From Aldehydirespirator sp028819505 (lineage in GTDB: Bacteria > Actinomycetota > Acidimicrobiia > Acidimicrobiales > Aldehydirespiratoraceae), in contig OZ242297.1 in NCBI GenBank assembly GCA_965207755.1, forward strand, positions 2,108,001-2,172,000: DNA of 64,000 nucleotides. The letters run 5' to 3'. Shown one piece after another: positions 39,899-49,303 of the stretch (position 1 is the stretch's first letter; every line of letters starts with the position of its first letter). Made by a program: the position numbers and the translations under genes. The notes beneath the pieces were generated by a model. That model was not told the origin of the DNA. It saw only the letters and a program-made list of their open reading frames with translations, and did not search any database.

Positions 39899-40180
39899 TC
39901 AGCGTCGCAGACCGAGGTGGGCGATCAACGCCCGGTACCGCTCGACGTCGTTCTCCTTCACGTAGTCGAGCAGCCTCCTGCGCCTGCCCACCAGCATCAG
40001 CAGACCCCTCCGGCTGTGATGGTCCTTCCTGTGGACCCTCAGGTGCTCGGTGAGATGGTTGATGCGATCAGAGAGCAGAGCGACTTGGACTTCGGGGGAA
40101 CCGGTGTCGTTCTCCTTGAGTCCGAAGGTCGCCACCATCGAGGTGATGGTGTCGGCCTTGGGGGGGAGGCTGGTTGGCAT
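39899..40180 (-). CDS. rpsO: 30S ribosomal protein S15
   Basis: Primary 16S rRNA-binding protein. The 93 residues contain the whole family pattern: NDTGSPEVQVALLSDRINHL, TEHLRVHRKDHHSRRGLLML and GRRRRLLDYVKENDVERYRAL. ATG 40180 with GGAGA upstream is preferred over a longer frame. It is the last gene of the conserved block; beyond it the window turns to accessory DNA. Confidence 0.97.
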   Translation of the reverse strand: MPTSLPPKADTITSMVATFGLKENDTGSPEVQVALLSDRINHLTEHLRVHRKDHHSRRGLLMLVGRRRRLLDYVKENDVERYRALIAHLGLRR

Positions 40181-40404
40181 GGAATCTCCGTTGGGTGTCG
40201 GACCCTGCTGCATGGCCCGCGGTGCGAGGCCGGCAGCCTGCGTGCTGCGCACGACATGTCCCGCCGTCGGCGGAACCCCGACAGGCTACCGGTGGCGCCG
40301 CGCGATCCGGCGATCACTCCTTGATCGCGCCATCGAGGTTGCAGTGGTGAATCCATGTTGTACATTGATGTGCAATTGGATTGTAGATTGAAGGGAGCAG
40401 CCGG

Positions 40405-40767
40405 ATGGGCTCGATACGCGTCGACGTCACCGTCAGAAACCCGGCGCAGCCGGGCAGGGCCTGGCAAGGCGAGTTCCTCGTCGACACCGGCGCCTACCAC
40501 TGCCTGGTGCCGCGCAAGCACTTGGAGGCGATCGGTCTCGAGCCGGACGGCGCAGAAGTCTGCCGGCTGGCCGACGGCAGCCCGATGCGCTTCGACAAGG
40601 CTCTGGCGCGTGTCGAGCTCATGGGCGAGTACGCAGGCGCGACGGTGCTGTTCGCGGACGACGACAACGCCACTCCCCTTCTCGGCGTGGTCGCCATCGA
40701 AGGGCTCACGCTGGAAGTCGATCCGGTCAACCAACAGCTCAGGCGCCTCCCGGCGGTGCATCTCTGA
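40405..40767 (+). CDS. Retropepsin-like (clan AA) aspartic protease, copy 1
   Basis: Small 120-residue protein with the single-domain aspartic protease signature GEFLVDTGAYHCLVPRKHL (catalytic DTG at about residue 28) and the second hydrophobic-glycine strand TPLLGVVAIEGLTLEVD. Such proteins work as homodimers, like retroviral protease. AAGGGAGC lies eight bases before the ATG. A paralogue of the same length class is at 52650-53048 beyond the defence cassette; they share LEAIG(I/L)EP(D/E)GAE and LADGS. Target is unknown, and no retroelement genes are present. Confidence 0.78.
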   Translation: MGSIRVDVTVRNPAQPGRAWQGEFLVDTGAYHCLVPRKHLEAIGLEPDGAEVCRLADGSPMRFDKALARVELMGEYAGATVLFADDDNATPLLGVVAIEGLTLEVDPVNQQLRRLPAVHL

Positions 40768-40866
40768 CCTCATTCGGAGAACGGGAGCAGACACTGGGGC
40801 GAGACCCATGCGGTGATGGCGCCGCCCGGGCATCTCTGACCTCATTGGGAGAACGGGAGCAGACAC
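40759..40866. repeat. 36-bp direct repeats with 72-bp period
   Basis: Two copies (40759-40794 and 40831-40866) differ at one base: CATCTCTGACCTCATTCGG continues as AGAACGGGAGCAGACAC. The first contains the stop codon of the protease gene; the second contains, on the other strand, the stop codon of the HNH gene. So each neighbour gene ends inside one copy. Confidence 0.75.
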
Positions 40867-42472
40867 GGAAGCGCCCTACGTGACGGCGCGGGGCGGGGCG
40901 GGGGTCGCTGTGTGTGCCCGGGCGGCGGGTCGGGGGCGTGCGCGGGCCCGTGGCGGATCCGCTCAGGCGGAACGATGGTGTACAGGCCCCTCCCGTCCGG
41001 AACCGCACGCCAGCCGTGATGATGGATCTTCTGGTGGCAGGCCCAACAGGCCAGCATCATGTTGTCGATATTGGTAGGCCCGCCCGCGGACACCGCCTCG
41101 ACGTGATGTCCCTGACAGATCCACATGTCGGCGCCGCAGCCCCCGCAAGCCCGTAGCGGGCCCGCAGCGCGTTCATCTGGGCCTTGGTGGCCACCCGCTT
41201 GGCGTGGCCGTGCCACAACGGCACACCCTCCGAGCTGAACACCACCCCTGTGATCCGGGCGTCGCAGAAGTACTCCTCGAGCACGCTCTGGGGGATCGCA
41301 TCGCCGCCGGCGATCTCCGCGAACGCGTCGGTGCCGTCGGCGCTGAGATGCTGGACGATGGTGATGTCCGCCGCGGGCCTCCTGCCGCACCCGCACCTGC
41401 CGACGCTACGACTGTCCGCGGCGTCACCGGCGCCGCCACCACGATCGGCAGCGCCGCCGACACTGTCACCGCCTAAACCGGCAGCACCACCCGCGCCGCC
41501 GACGCCGCGATCGGAATCAGCACCCGAGCCGTCAACGCCAATGATTCCAGCGAGGATGCCAGCGGCGCCACCGCCACCGGAGTCGATGGGGTCGCCGGTG
41601 TCGCCGTCGCTGCCGGAGCCGGTCCGGCCGGCGCCTGCGTCGCGTCCGGCGCTGTTCGGTTTGCCGGCGGCGGAGTTGCGGGCCCGGTTGCGGGCCTCGG
41701 ACCGGGCGTAGATGCTGCCGTGCGCGGTCAGCGTGTCGAGGGCGTCGGCCGTGCGCTGGTTGAGGTCGCGCTTGTCGCCGCCTGCACTGTGCAAGTCGGC
41801 CCTTCGCAGCCGCTCGGCCTCCTGTGAGAACCGCTTGCGCACCTTGGCGCCGGTCACCGGGTCCAGTTCGCCCCGGAGATGCACCATCCCGTCGTCGCCG
41901 TCCCAGAAGCGCAACCGCCGCCGAGCCCGCTGACGCCGATAGCGCTCCTCGCCGTCGTCAGCTTGGCGCTTCGCGACCCATCGCCCCGCCTCCTGAGCGA
42001 ACCGCTCGGGCGCCAGGTCCGCGGCCATGGCCAACAGTTCGGAGTCCTGCTCGACCTGGTCCACGCTGGTCTTGTCGGAGGCGGATGCGAGGGTCTTGGC
42101 ATTGGCGACGGAGATCTCACCGCTCTCCAGCGCGTCGCGCACCCCGGGCATCTCACCGAGCTTCTCGACGGTGTTGACCTGGCTGGCGGCGTCCTTCTTG
42201 AACAGCCCTGCGGACCGGGCCAGGACCCCTACCCCGCCGTCGCCGTGACGCTCACGCGAAGCGACGGTCACCGCAGAATCAGATTGCAGCACCGACACCT
42301 GAGCGGCCAGCGCCTTGGACTCCGCGAGCACCTCCCGCACGTCGGCGGTCGCGGTGTCGGCATCGTTGACGAACCTGATCAGCGAGGCGAGCCCGTCGCG
42401 TACCTCTCGCCGCACCCGCCGTGCCGTGTTGGTGTCCATGAACATAGCATCCCACAGGGGTGTGACATTCAT
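40842..42472 (-). pseudogene. DUF222/HNH endonuclease gene with a frameshift before the HNH motif
   Basis: The first frame (42472 to about 41150) encodes a DUF222 domain (VANAKTLASASDKTS, RYRRQRARRRLRFWDGDDGMVHLRGELDP) and a Gly-rich spacer of about 80 residues, ending near NALRARYG. The HNH part then continues in another frame: GACGGCGADMWICQGHHVEAV, GGPTNIDNMMLACWACHQKIH, ending at 40842. One base is missing or extra at about 41150. If read in the first frame alone the protein ends at 41057 without a nuclease domain. These proteins are frequent in actinobacteria and some are mobile-element linked. Sequencing error cannot be excluded. Confidence 0.75.
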
Positions 42473-42554
42473 AGGTCCATTCAGGACATTTTCATGGATT
42501 TCTCTAACGGACCGACCTGTAGGCGACCCAGCGGGCGCAACACGCGTGGCCAGG

Positions 42555-45500
42555 TCACGGTGATGGGTCCAGGACGTTCAACAACTCATCGAGCACCGGG
42601 CTGCCCCATGTGAGCAGGACGACGTCATCGTGGCGGCCGCACACGTCACGGTCGAAGGTGACCTGCACCGGGGCAACCCTCTCAGGGTTGGAGTTGAAGC
42701 TCAATAGCCACACACCCTCGTGCTGAAGGTCGGGCTCAAGCTGATTCGCCGCGCCAGGGAGCGACAGCAGCCTGTCCCGCAGTCCCTCGAGGGTCATCGC
42801 CGGAGCGAGATCGCACTCGGGCTCCGGGACGGCGTCGAGGTCGTCGAGCGACATCGAAGCGTCCTCGGCGATCCGGATCGACTCGTCGATCCGCTCGAAC
42901 GCCTGCTCGGGCCCGATTGTGCCCATGGCCGCGTCCAGCAGCGTGTCCTCCATGGCGGCGAGCACGGGGGCGCTGCGGCCCAGCACACCCTCGAAACTGT
43001 CGAAGCACTCCCGAAGGCGACCGTAGATGTCGACCTCGACCGTGTCGCGGTAGTAGAGGTTGTGGACCGTGATGTGGGGCATCCCGCCGATGCGGTCGAG
43101 ACGCCCGATCCGCTGCTCGACCCTGGTGAAGTTCCACGGCAGATCAAAGTTCACCATCACATCGCAGGTCTGCAGGTTCAGGCCCTCCGACATCGAGTCG
43201 GTGCCGATGAGGATCTGGATCTCGCCGGAACGGAACTTGGACTTGATGTACTCCTTCCCGACCCCGCTCCAGCGGCCGAGTTCGTTGTCCCACATCTCGC
43301 CTGCGCCGCCGTAATAGCAGGCCAGCCCAGTGCGATAGGTGCCTAGCAGCCGCCCGCGGATGTAGCGCAGAGTGTCGGCATACTGGGTGAACACGACCGC
43401 GCTGCGGTGTCCTGATCCGAAGCAGTCCTCAAGGATTCTTGCCAGCCTCTCCATCTTGGGCTCGTCGGGCGCCAGCGCGTCCAAGTCGGCAATGAAGCGG
43501 TCCAGTTCGTCGAGTTCCGACGGCAGATCGCCGACCTCGGCGAGCGTCAACTGAAAGTCGGCTCCGCCGTCGGCCCGGGTCGGGTCCGGCGCCAGCACCG
43601 AGTCGTCGAGACCGTCCAGCCGGAGGTCGCCCTCGGCGGCATGGAGGTCGTCGTCATCGAGCAGGCTCGCCGCCTCGGCCTTGCTGCTGAGCGCCTGCCG
43701 TCGGCGCTGGAGCGAACAGCGGATGGCGTGGAAGCTGGATGTGAGCCTGCGGCGGTAAACGGTCATGATGAAGCCCATGCCGCGAGCCTTTGAGTCGCGG
43801 CGGCCGGCGTAGGCCTCGTAGCGGGCGCGGATGTAGCCGTCGATGCGCCCATATAGCTGCTCGGCGTCGCCGAGGCCGTCGAAGTGGTCCTTGATGTCGC
43901 GCTCGGGGATCACGGTGCCGGCCGGGAGCAGGCCCTCGTCAAGGTAGGCCCGCAGCGTGAGGCGCGTGGTGCGGAACACACGGTCCCGCACCGGCGTGCA
44001 GGCCCGCAGCCACTCGTCCCAGGCCGGCCGGTTTGACTCCTTGACGTTCTGCGGCCGGTGCAGGCCGTCGTCGGCGAAGTGGCGGATGCGATGGGCCTCG
44101 GCCGGGCCCGCTCTCGTCAGCGCCGCCGCGGTCCGCTTGTCCGAGGGAGTGTCGGTCTCGGCCAGGTGCGCCCTAACCATCGACTGCACGAAGTCCCAGC
44201 TCCGTTCGTTGAACGACTCGCCGAGCTCCTGGTAGTAGCGCGCCATCCTGTCGGCGCCGTCGCCCCAACGTTCCGGCAGACCGAGCAGATCCAGTAGATC
44301 CCAGAGTTCGCGGGGGTGCATCTGCATGGGTGTTGCCGAAGCCAGCAGCAGCGCCTTGAACTTGCCATGGCGCTTGAAGTCACGCAGAAGGGCGAGCATT
44401 TGGTTTGCCGCGGCACCCGGCTTGGATCCGCGGCGGCGGGCGTGGTGGGCCTCGTCGAGGACCACCAGATCCCAGCCCGGTGCTTCGAGCAAGCGTTGGC
44501 GATGGATCCGTCTGCGGGCGAGATGCGACGACGCCAGCAGCACCCGCTCGTCCGCCCACGGGTTACTGCCGGCCTTTATCGGATGCCGACGAGCGGGATC
44601 GCTGTACACGAGGTCTGCGCCGTCGATTCGGGCCACGTCGAGGCAGAACTTCTCGTAGAGCTCCTGTTGCCACTGGATGAGCACCGACGCCGGCACCAGG
44701 ATCAACGCGCTCGCAGCCCGGCCCGACAGCAGCAGCTCGCGCAGTACCAGCCCGACCTCGATCGTCTTGCCCAGCCCGACCTGGTCGGCCAGCAGGTACG
44801 ACCGCGGCCAAGTGTCGAGGATGCGGCGGGCGATGGCCAGTTGGTGGGGCCACGGATCCACCGCTGCCGATACGAGTCCCACGCCCGTCCGGGTGGCCGG
44901 CGCGTGGCAGATCGCCTCGACGAGCCTGCGTTCGGCCTCGCTAAGCGAAGTCGGGTCGCCCAGCGGCCGCGGCGGCTGCTCCAAGGACGCACGACCACGA
45001 GGGATTCCGGGTTCGTCCCCTGGACCAGGATCTACGGGTTCCGATGCAGGCGGCTCAGCCGGATCGCGCCCGGGCGGCTCATAGTCGTCGGACACGAACT
45101 CCAACAGCCGGCGCTTGAAGGCCTCAGGCAGGGTGAGGATGCGCCAGCCAGCCCCGGCATCGCCACTCCAGAGTCGCTCGAACTGTTGCACTTCGGGCTC
45201 GCCGTAGTCGTCCCACGACTCGGCCTTCCACGACATGTAGACGCTGAACTGCTCGAAGTTGCGGACCCAGCCCTGCGACGATTCGTTGATGCTGCCGCTG
45301 AACGCTATGGAGTTGCCGCCGCTGTCCCGCAGGATTCCCGTCTTGATGTGGAAGTAGCGACCGTCGTTGTCGGGATCGTCGGCGGCCAGCGGCTCGCCGT
45401 CGGTGCCGCAGGCCACGCCGACGCGCATCTCGAGCCGGCCCTCTCGCACCATCCAGGCAACCACCTGAAGGCGCTCTCGCTCCACATCGTCGCTCGACAG

Positions 45501-45797
45501 GGTCGCGGCGGCGAGCCGGTGGGCGAGGACCGCATCAAGATCTGCATCGCCTCTCAGGGCCGCGCAGTCGGACTCGCGCAGCTGCGCCCCGACGATCATG
45601 CGCATCGAGCCGCCGCCGTTGACGAATCGTGCCAGCCCGGCGGCGGCGCTGACGAACGCCGACGATGCGAAGTATCCGGCGAGGCGGTCATAGCTCGACG
45701 CCCGGCTCAGAGCCGGCACATAGAAGTCCTCCAGCAGGTCGTCGGTGCCCGACGAGTAGCTGGACCGAAGCGGGAGCTGCCGGAAGCCGTCGGCCAT
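42555..45797 (-). CDS. PLD-like nuclease / SNF2-type helicase fusion of a defence cassette
   Basis: The 1080-residue protein starts with a phospholipase-D-like domain (YDRLAGYFASSAFVSAAAGL; HIKTGILRD at about 149 and SGSINESSQGW at about 168 form the HxK...GSxN motif). A superfamily 2 motor follows: Walker A ADQVGLGKTIEVGL (about 335), DEAHHARRR, ASATPMQMHP, and motifs V-VI TDSMSEGLNLQ and RVEQRIGRLDRIGG (about 890). ATG 45797 lies eight bases after the DUF1156 stop, so the genes are one operon. With the DUF1156 and DUF499 proteins it forms a restriction-like system; this subunit would translocate along and perhaps cleave DNA. Confidence 0.85.
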   Translation of the reverse strand: MADGFRQLPLRSSYSSGTDDLLEDFYVPALSRASSYDRLAGYFASSAFVSAAAGLARFVNGGGSMRMIVGAQLRESDCAALRGDADLDAVLAHRLAAATLSSDDVERERLQVVAWMVREGRLEMRVGVACGTDGEPLAADDPDNDGRYFHIKTGILRDSGGNSIAFSGSINESSQGWVRNFEQFSVYMSWKAESWDDYGEPEVQQFERLWSGDAGAGWRILTLPEAFKRRLLEFVSDDYEPPGRDPAEPPASEPVDPGPGDEPGIPRGRASLEQPPRPLGDPTSLSEAERRLVEAICHAPATRTGVGLVSAAVDPWPHQLAIARRILDTWPRSYLLADQVGLGKTIEVGLVLRELLLSGRAASALILVPASVLIQWQQELYEKFCLDVARIDGADLVYSDPARRHPIKAGSNPWADERVLLASSHLARRRIHRQRLLEAPGWDLVVLDEAHHARRRGSKPGAAANQMLALLRDFKRHGKFKALLLASATPMQMHPRELWDLLDLLGLPERWGDGADRMARYYQELGESFNERSWDFVQSMVRAHLAETDTPSDKRTAAALTRAGPAEAHRIRHFADDGLHRPQNVKESNRPAWDEWLRACTPVRDRVFRTTRLTLRAYLDEGLLPAGTVIPERDIKDHFDGLGDAEQLYGRIDGYIRARYEAYAGRRDSKARGMGFIMTVYRRRLTSSFHAIRCSLQRRRQALSSKAEAASLLDDDDLHAAEGDLRLDGLDDSVLAPDPTRADGGADFQLTLAEVGDLPSELDELDRFIADLDALAPDEPKMERLARILEDCFGSGHRSAVVFTQYADTLRYIRGRLLGTYRTGLACYYGGAGEMWDNELGRWSGVGKEYIKSKFRSGEIQILIGTDSMSEGLNLQTCDVMVNFDLPWNFTRVEQRIGRLDRIGGMPHITVHNLYYRDTVEVDIYGRLRECFDSFEGVLGRSAPVLAAMEDTLLDAAMGTIGPEQAFERIDESIRIAEDASMSLDDLDAVPEPECDLAPAMTLEGLRDRLLSLPGAANQLEPDLQHEGVWLLSFNSNPERVAPVQVTFDRDVCGRHDDVVLLTWGSPVLDELLNVLDPSP

Positions 45798-45805
45798 GGA
45801 CGGTC

Positions 45806-48800
45806 TCAGGCTCCGCTGTCTCTGAGTTCGTCGCTGCCGGATCCGCCGTCCTCGAAGGGGTCGTTGTCGGGTCCGCCGTCCCCGGGGAAGGCGATGGCCT
45901 GCTGTTCGTCGGGGATGGCGACCAAGCTCGGCAACGCAATGTCGCCGAAGTGGGTCGAGACCAGCGAGTGTACGACCTGGGCCTCCGCCACGTTCCACGA
46001 ACCGTCCGGCCGGCGGGTGTTGGGCAGCGCCTGCGCGAGGGCACCAAGGCAGCGCCTGAAGTCGGCGTCGCCGCGCAGGCCGCGTTCGTCGAGCCACGCC
46101 TTGGCCGTGCCGAGTCCGTCGGCAGCGGCCACATACATGGCCGTGTGGACCGCGTCGATCTGGCGGGCGAACGTGAAGGCTGCCCGGTCCACGCCGCCGC
46201 CGCGGCGGCGCTCGTCGGGGGCAAGCAGAGTGACCTTGCCGCCGGATGCGGAGACGATCCGCTGCGACTGGAGGTCGCGCACGTCAAGGCCGCCGGTGGC
46301 GTAGGCGAGGCGACGGGCGTCGTCGAAGGGGAACGTGCGGGCCCCGAAGATCTCCCAGGCCAGGATGGTGAAGTCCGTCACCGGATCGAAATGGGCCTGC
46401 GATCCGACCAGGCGAGCCAGCACCAGGCGGGTCACCTCCGAGCGGGCGATGTCGAGCGCCTCCTCGGGCTCCAAGCGCCGGGAGCGCCCGTCGTCACCGG
46501 CCTCGGTGGAGTGGACGGGCCAACTGCGCGACAGCACCGAGAGCGCAGGGCCGTAAGTGGCGAGCAGCAGATCCACGCCGCTGAGGCCGTTGCGGCGGGC
46601 CTGCTGCAGGGCGACCGCAACGGCGTCGCGGAGTTCGGGCTCGATGTCGCCGAGGTAGCGAACCGCGGCTGCGTCCGCGGGCTCCGAGCGCTTGCGGCAT
46701 ACCAGGAAGATCGTGGAGTTGGCCGAGTTCTGCCGGGCCTGATGAAGTGAGTTCTGCGACTCGGTGCGCACGGGCCAGGAGGTCTCGATGCTGAAGCCGG
46801 CATCTAGCAGGGCGGTGCCCAGCGCGTTCCAGGCACCAGCGGCCTTGTGGGTGAACATCACGCACATCACGCCGTCAGGCCGCAGCACCCGGCGGCATTC
46901 CGAGAAGATGACGGCCATCTTGAGGGTGTAGTCGTCATGCGCCATGGACTCGGCCCGGTGGCCGACGACCGCGAAGCGGGCCTTGTTCTTTACAGCCTCA
47001 TCGACCTTGTTGGTGAGCGGCGCAGCGAACAGGTCGGGCAGCACACGGCCGAGAGTGCGCTTGTGCCAGACGTAGAAGTAGTCCGACAGCTCTGCGTACT
47101 GCACGTTGTCGTAGTACGGCGGATCGATGCACACCAGCGTCTTGGACCCGGCGGCCACGTCGGCGAGGTTGGCGGCGTTGGCGTTGGTGACAGTCACCTC
47201 CGGGCGCGGCGGAGGCCGCTCGCCGTGGTACGCGGTCTGCTGGGGGCCCGGATCGATGAGCGCGGCGATCCCCTTGTAGGCGTCGAGCATCTGCAACAGG
47301 CACCACGGGTGGAGCGCGCGCCCGCCCTCGAACTCGCCGAAGGTCGTCTTGAACGGGAAGGCGTGGACGCTGAACGCGTTTCGTAGCTTCTGACGGCTCA
47401 CATCCCATCCCGCCTGGCGTGAGTTGTAGTCGACGGCCTTGCCGCCGATCATGGCCAGCAGTGTGAGCACGGCGTCGGCGCGGTCCGGGCCATCGGCATA
47501 CGCCTCCCGCACCTCTGGAATCAGCTTGCGGTACTCCTCCACGAAGCATCCGTGCACCAGCAGTTGTCGCGGCGTGAACATATCCCGCCAACGCGGCATG
47601 CCATAGAGGTGTGGGCGCCCATCGTTGCCGGGGGGCACCGGCTCGTCAGGCAGCACGTCCTCGGCCTCCCAAACCGGGATGAGCCTCTGCAGTTCCGCCT
47701 CGGCTGCGACGACGCCCTTCAGATCGGTGTCTGTCGGCGCGCGGAAGCGGCGGACCCCGCCGACCCGCACCGCCACTGCGTAGAGCAGGTCGCCCATTCG
47801 GCCGTCTTGGGCTTCGGCGCGGATGTAGTCGCCGTCGATCACCTGGCCGTCCCACGGCGACACCGCCTTGCCCCGAGACCAGGTGGCCGCCGCCTTTGGG
47901 TCGTAACCCTCGAGCGCGCCGCGCCCTTCGAGAATCTCGAAGACAGGCTGGTCCAACTCCACGCCGTCGCGCCGAGTCACCAGCCGCACCGCGACCGGCT
48001 TGTCTCCCTTCCGCAGCCACCAGTCCCCCACCAACGGGACCGTCTTCCCAGTCCGAGGACACGCCACCGTCCGCGCGTAAATGTAAGCAACAACGCGCTC
48101 GGTGACATCGTCCAGCGGGAACGACCGCACCAAGCGGTCCCTCAGACGCCCAACGAGGCGATTGCCCCACTTGTCTAGGTCTTCGGTCAACTCCAAGCCG
48201 TACGTAGAAGTCGTTGAAACCCCAGCCCGCAGCACGCCAACTGCCACCGGGTTCAACTCATTGGCCAGTGTCGGAAGACCGTATCGCAGCGCCTGGAACG
48301 GGATCGATCCACCACCGGCGGTTGGATCGATGACGGACGGAGCACCGCCCCAGACGGAGCCCAGCACCTCATGCAACCGCGCCACATCCTCAAGGGGCGG
48401 GCTGTTCTTGAAGGCCTGCTTGTAGCCGTATCCGTTTCCCGGAAGCCTCCTGCCGAGCGCGTTGGCCTCGTCAATCAGTCTCCGAGCCTTCACCGGGTCG
48501 CCAAGAACGCCACAAAGCTTCAAGAACCACTTGCGGTAGGCGTCCTCGGACTTAAGTTCGGCGTGCTGCGGGAACCGTGCGGCTAGCCCAGGCACCCAGG
48601 CGGGCATCACGCTGCCGAGAACCGCGGCAGCGCTAGCCACCAGCGGTCGCCTGGCCCACCAGACGTGCAGGAAATAGAGCGGTGGAAGAGCGCTGGCCGC
48701 AGCACGTTCCCGAACAGCCTCCACCCCCAAGGCCGCGACCGGTAGCCATTCCTCTATCAGCAGTCTCGGCCGGTCATCGCCGCGGCAGGCCGCAGAGCTC

Positions 48801-48835
48801 ACCTCAGACCCCTCTCCCGGATGCTCGACGGCCAT
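45806..48835 (-). CDS. DUF1156 adenine-specific DNA methylase
   Basis: Large (about 1010 residues) methyltransferase of the DUF1156/COG1743 type. The N-terminal domain reads RLLIEEWLPVAALGVEAVRER and LYFLHVWWARRPL. The SAM motif is VIDPTAGGGSIPFQALRYG (about 165). A CPRTGKTVPLVGDWWLRKG element replaces a zinc ribbon. Catalytic motif IV is CIDPPYYDNVQYAELSDYFY (about 570). The likely role is N6-adenine methylation that marks self DNA for the cassette. ATG 48835 is preferred, with GGAGG 13 bases upstream; GTG 48847 is possible. The family is found with DUF499 and PLD-helicase genes in predicted defence loci. Confidence 0.85.
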   Translation of the reverse strand: MAVEHPGEGSEVSSAACRGDDRPRLLIEEWLPVAALGVEAVRERAAASALPPLYFLHVWWARRPLVASAAAVLGSVMPAWVPGLAARFPQHAELKSEDAYRKWFLKLCGVLGDPVKARRLIDEANALGRRLPGNGYGYKQAFKNSPPLEDVARLHEVLGSVWGGAPSVIDPTAGGGSIPFQALRYGLPTLANELNPVAVGVLRAGVSTTSTYGLELTEDLDKWGNRLVGRLRDRLVRSFPLDDVTERVVAYIYARTVACPRTGKTVPLVGDWWLRKGDKPVAVRLVTRRDGVELDQPVFEILEGRGALEGYDPKAAATWSRGKAVSPWDGQVIDGDYIRAEAQDGRMGDLLYAVAVRVGGVRRFRAPTDTDLKGVVAAEAELQRLIPVWEAEDVLPDEPVPPGNDGRPHLYGMPRWRDMFTPRQLLVHGCFVEEYRKLIPEVREAYADGPDRADAVLTLLAMIGGKAVDYNSRQAGWDVSRQKLRNAFSVHAFPFKTTFGEFEGGRALHPWCLLQMLDAYKGIAALIDPGPQQTAYHGERPPPRPEVTVTNANAANLADVAAGSKTLVCIDPPYYDNVQYAELSDYFYVWHKRTLGRVLPDLFAAPLTNKVDEAVKNKARFAVVGHRAESMAHDDYTLKMAVIFSECRRVLRPDGVMCVMFTHKAAGAWNALGTALLDAGFSIETSWPVRTESQNSLHQARQNSANSTIFLVCRKRSEPADAAAVRYLGDIEPELRDAVAVALQQARRNGLSGVDLLLATYGPALSVLSRSWPVHSTEAGDDGRSRRLEPEEALDIARSEVTRLVLARLVGSQAHFDPVTDFTILAWEIFGARTFPFDDARRLAYATGGLDVRDLQSQRIVSASGGKVTLLAPDERRRGGGVDRAAFTFARQIDAVHTAMYVAAADGLGTAKAWLDERGLRGDADFRRCLGALAQALPNTRRPDGSWNVAEAQVVHSLVSTHFGDIALPSLVAIPDEQQAIAFPGDGGPDNDPFEDGGSGSDELRDSGA

Positions 48836-48875
48836 CTGGGAACTCACGCCTCCGTTCAGACTGTCCCGGCGCTTC

Positions 48876-49303
48876 TCAGCCGTCCGTCAGGAGCAGGCGC
48901 AGCGCCCGCAGCGCCCTGTTACCGGCGCTGCCGCGGGCCTTGGCGTACCAGTACAGGCACTCCTCGTCGCCCAGGGCCTCGACGCCGGCGAGCACAGCGG
49001 CGCGCCGCCGCGGGCAGCGCATCCGCAGCACCGCCAGAGTCGCCAACGCGAGGCGCACCCCGGCGTCTGAGTCAAGTTGAACGGCCTTCTGCGCCCCAAG
49101 CCGACAGCCTCCGGCGAGTAGCCGTCGGCGACAACTGCGCTGGTCACCGCCCGCCGCAGCGGCCCGGTCCGCTCGGACGACACCGAGGTCACCGGCTCTA
49201 GGCCGCCGGGTGACTCCTCCCACAGCGCGAAGCCCCACCTGTCACGGTCGTCGGCGATCAGTCGGAGCACGAAACGCCTCTGCGCCCTGCTAGGAACCGG
49301 CAC
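48876..49303 (-). pseudogene. Small conserved cassette protein (DUF7680-like), frameshifted
   Basis: Two overlapping frames together give one protein of about 140 residues. The first half, from GTG 49303, reads RFVLRLIADDRDRWGFALWEES and VVADGYSPEAVGLGRRRPFNL. At about 49075-49085 one base is missing, and the second half continues as DSDAGVRLALATLAVLRM, EALGDEECLYWYAKARG and ALRALRLLLTDG. The product resembles the small protein found between DUF499 and DUF1156 genes in similar loci (I believe DUF7680, name uncertain). Its start overlaps the DUF499 stop by 14 bases. No homopolymer lies at the break, so a true mutation is plausible. Confidence 0.6.
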
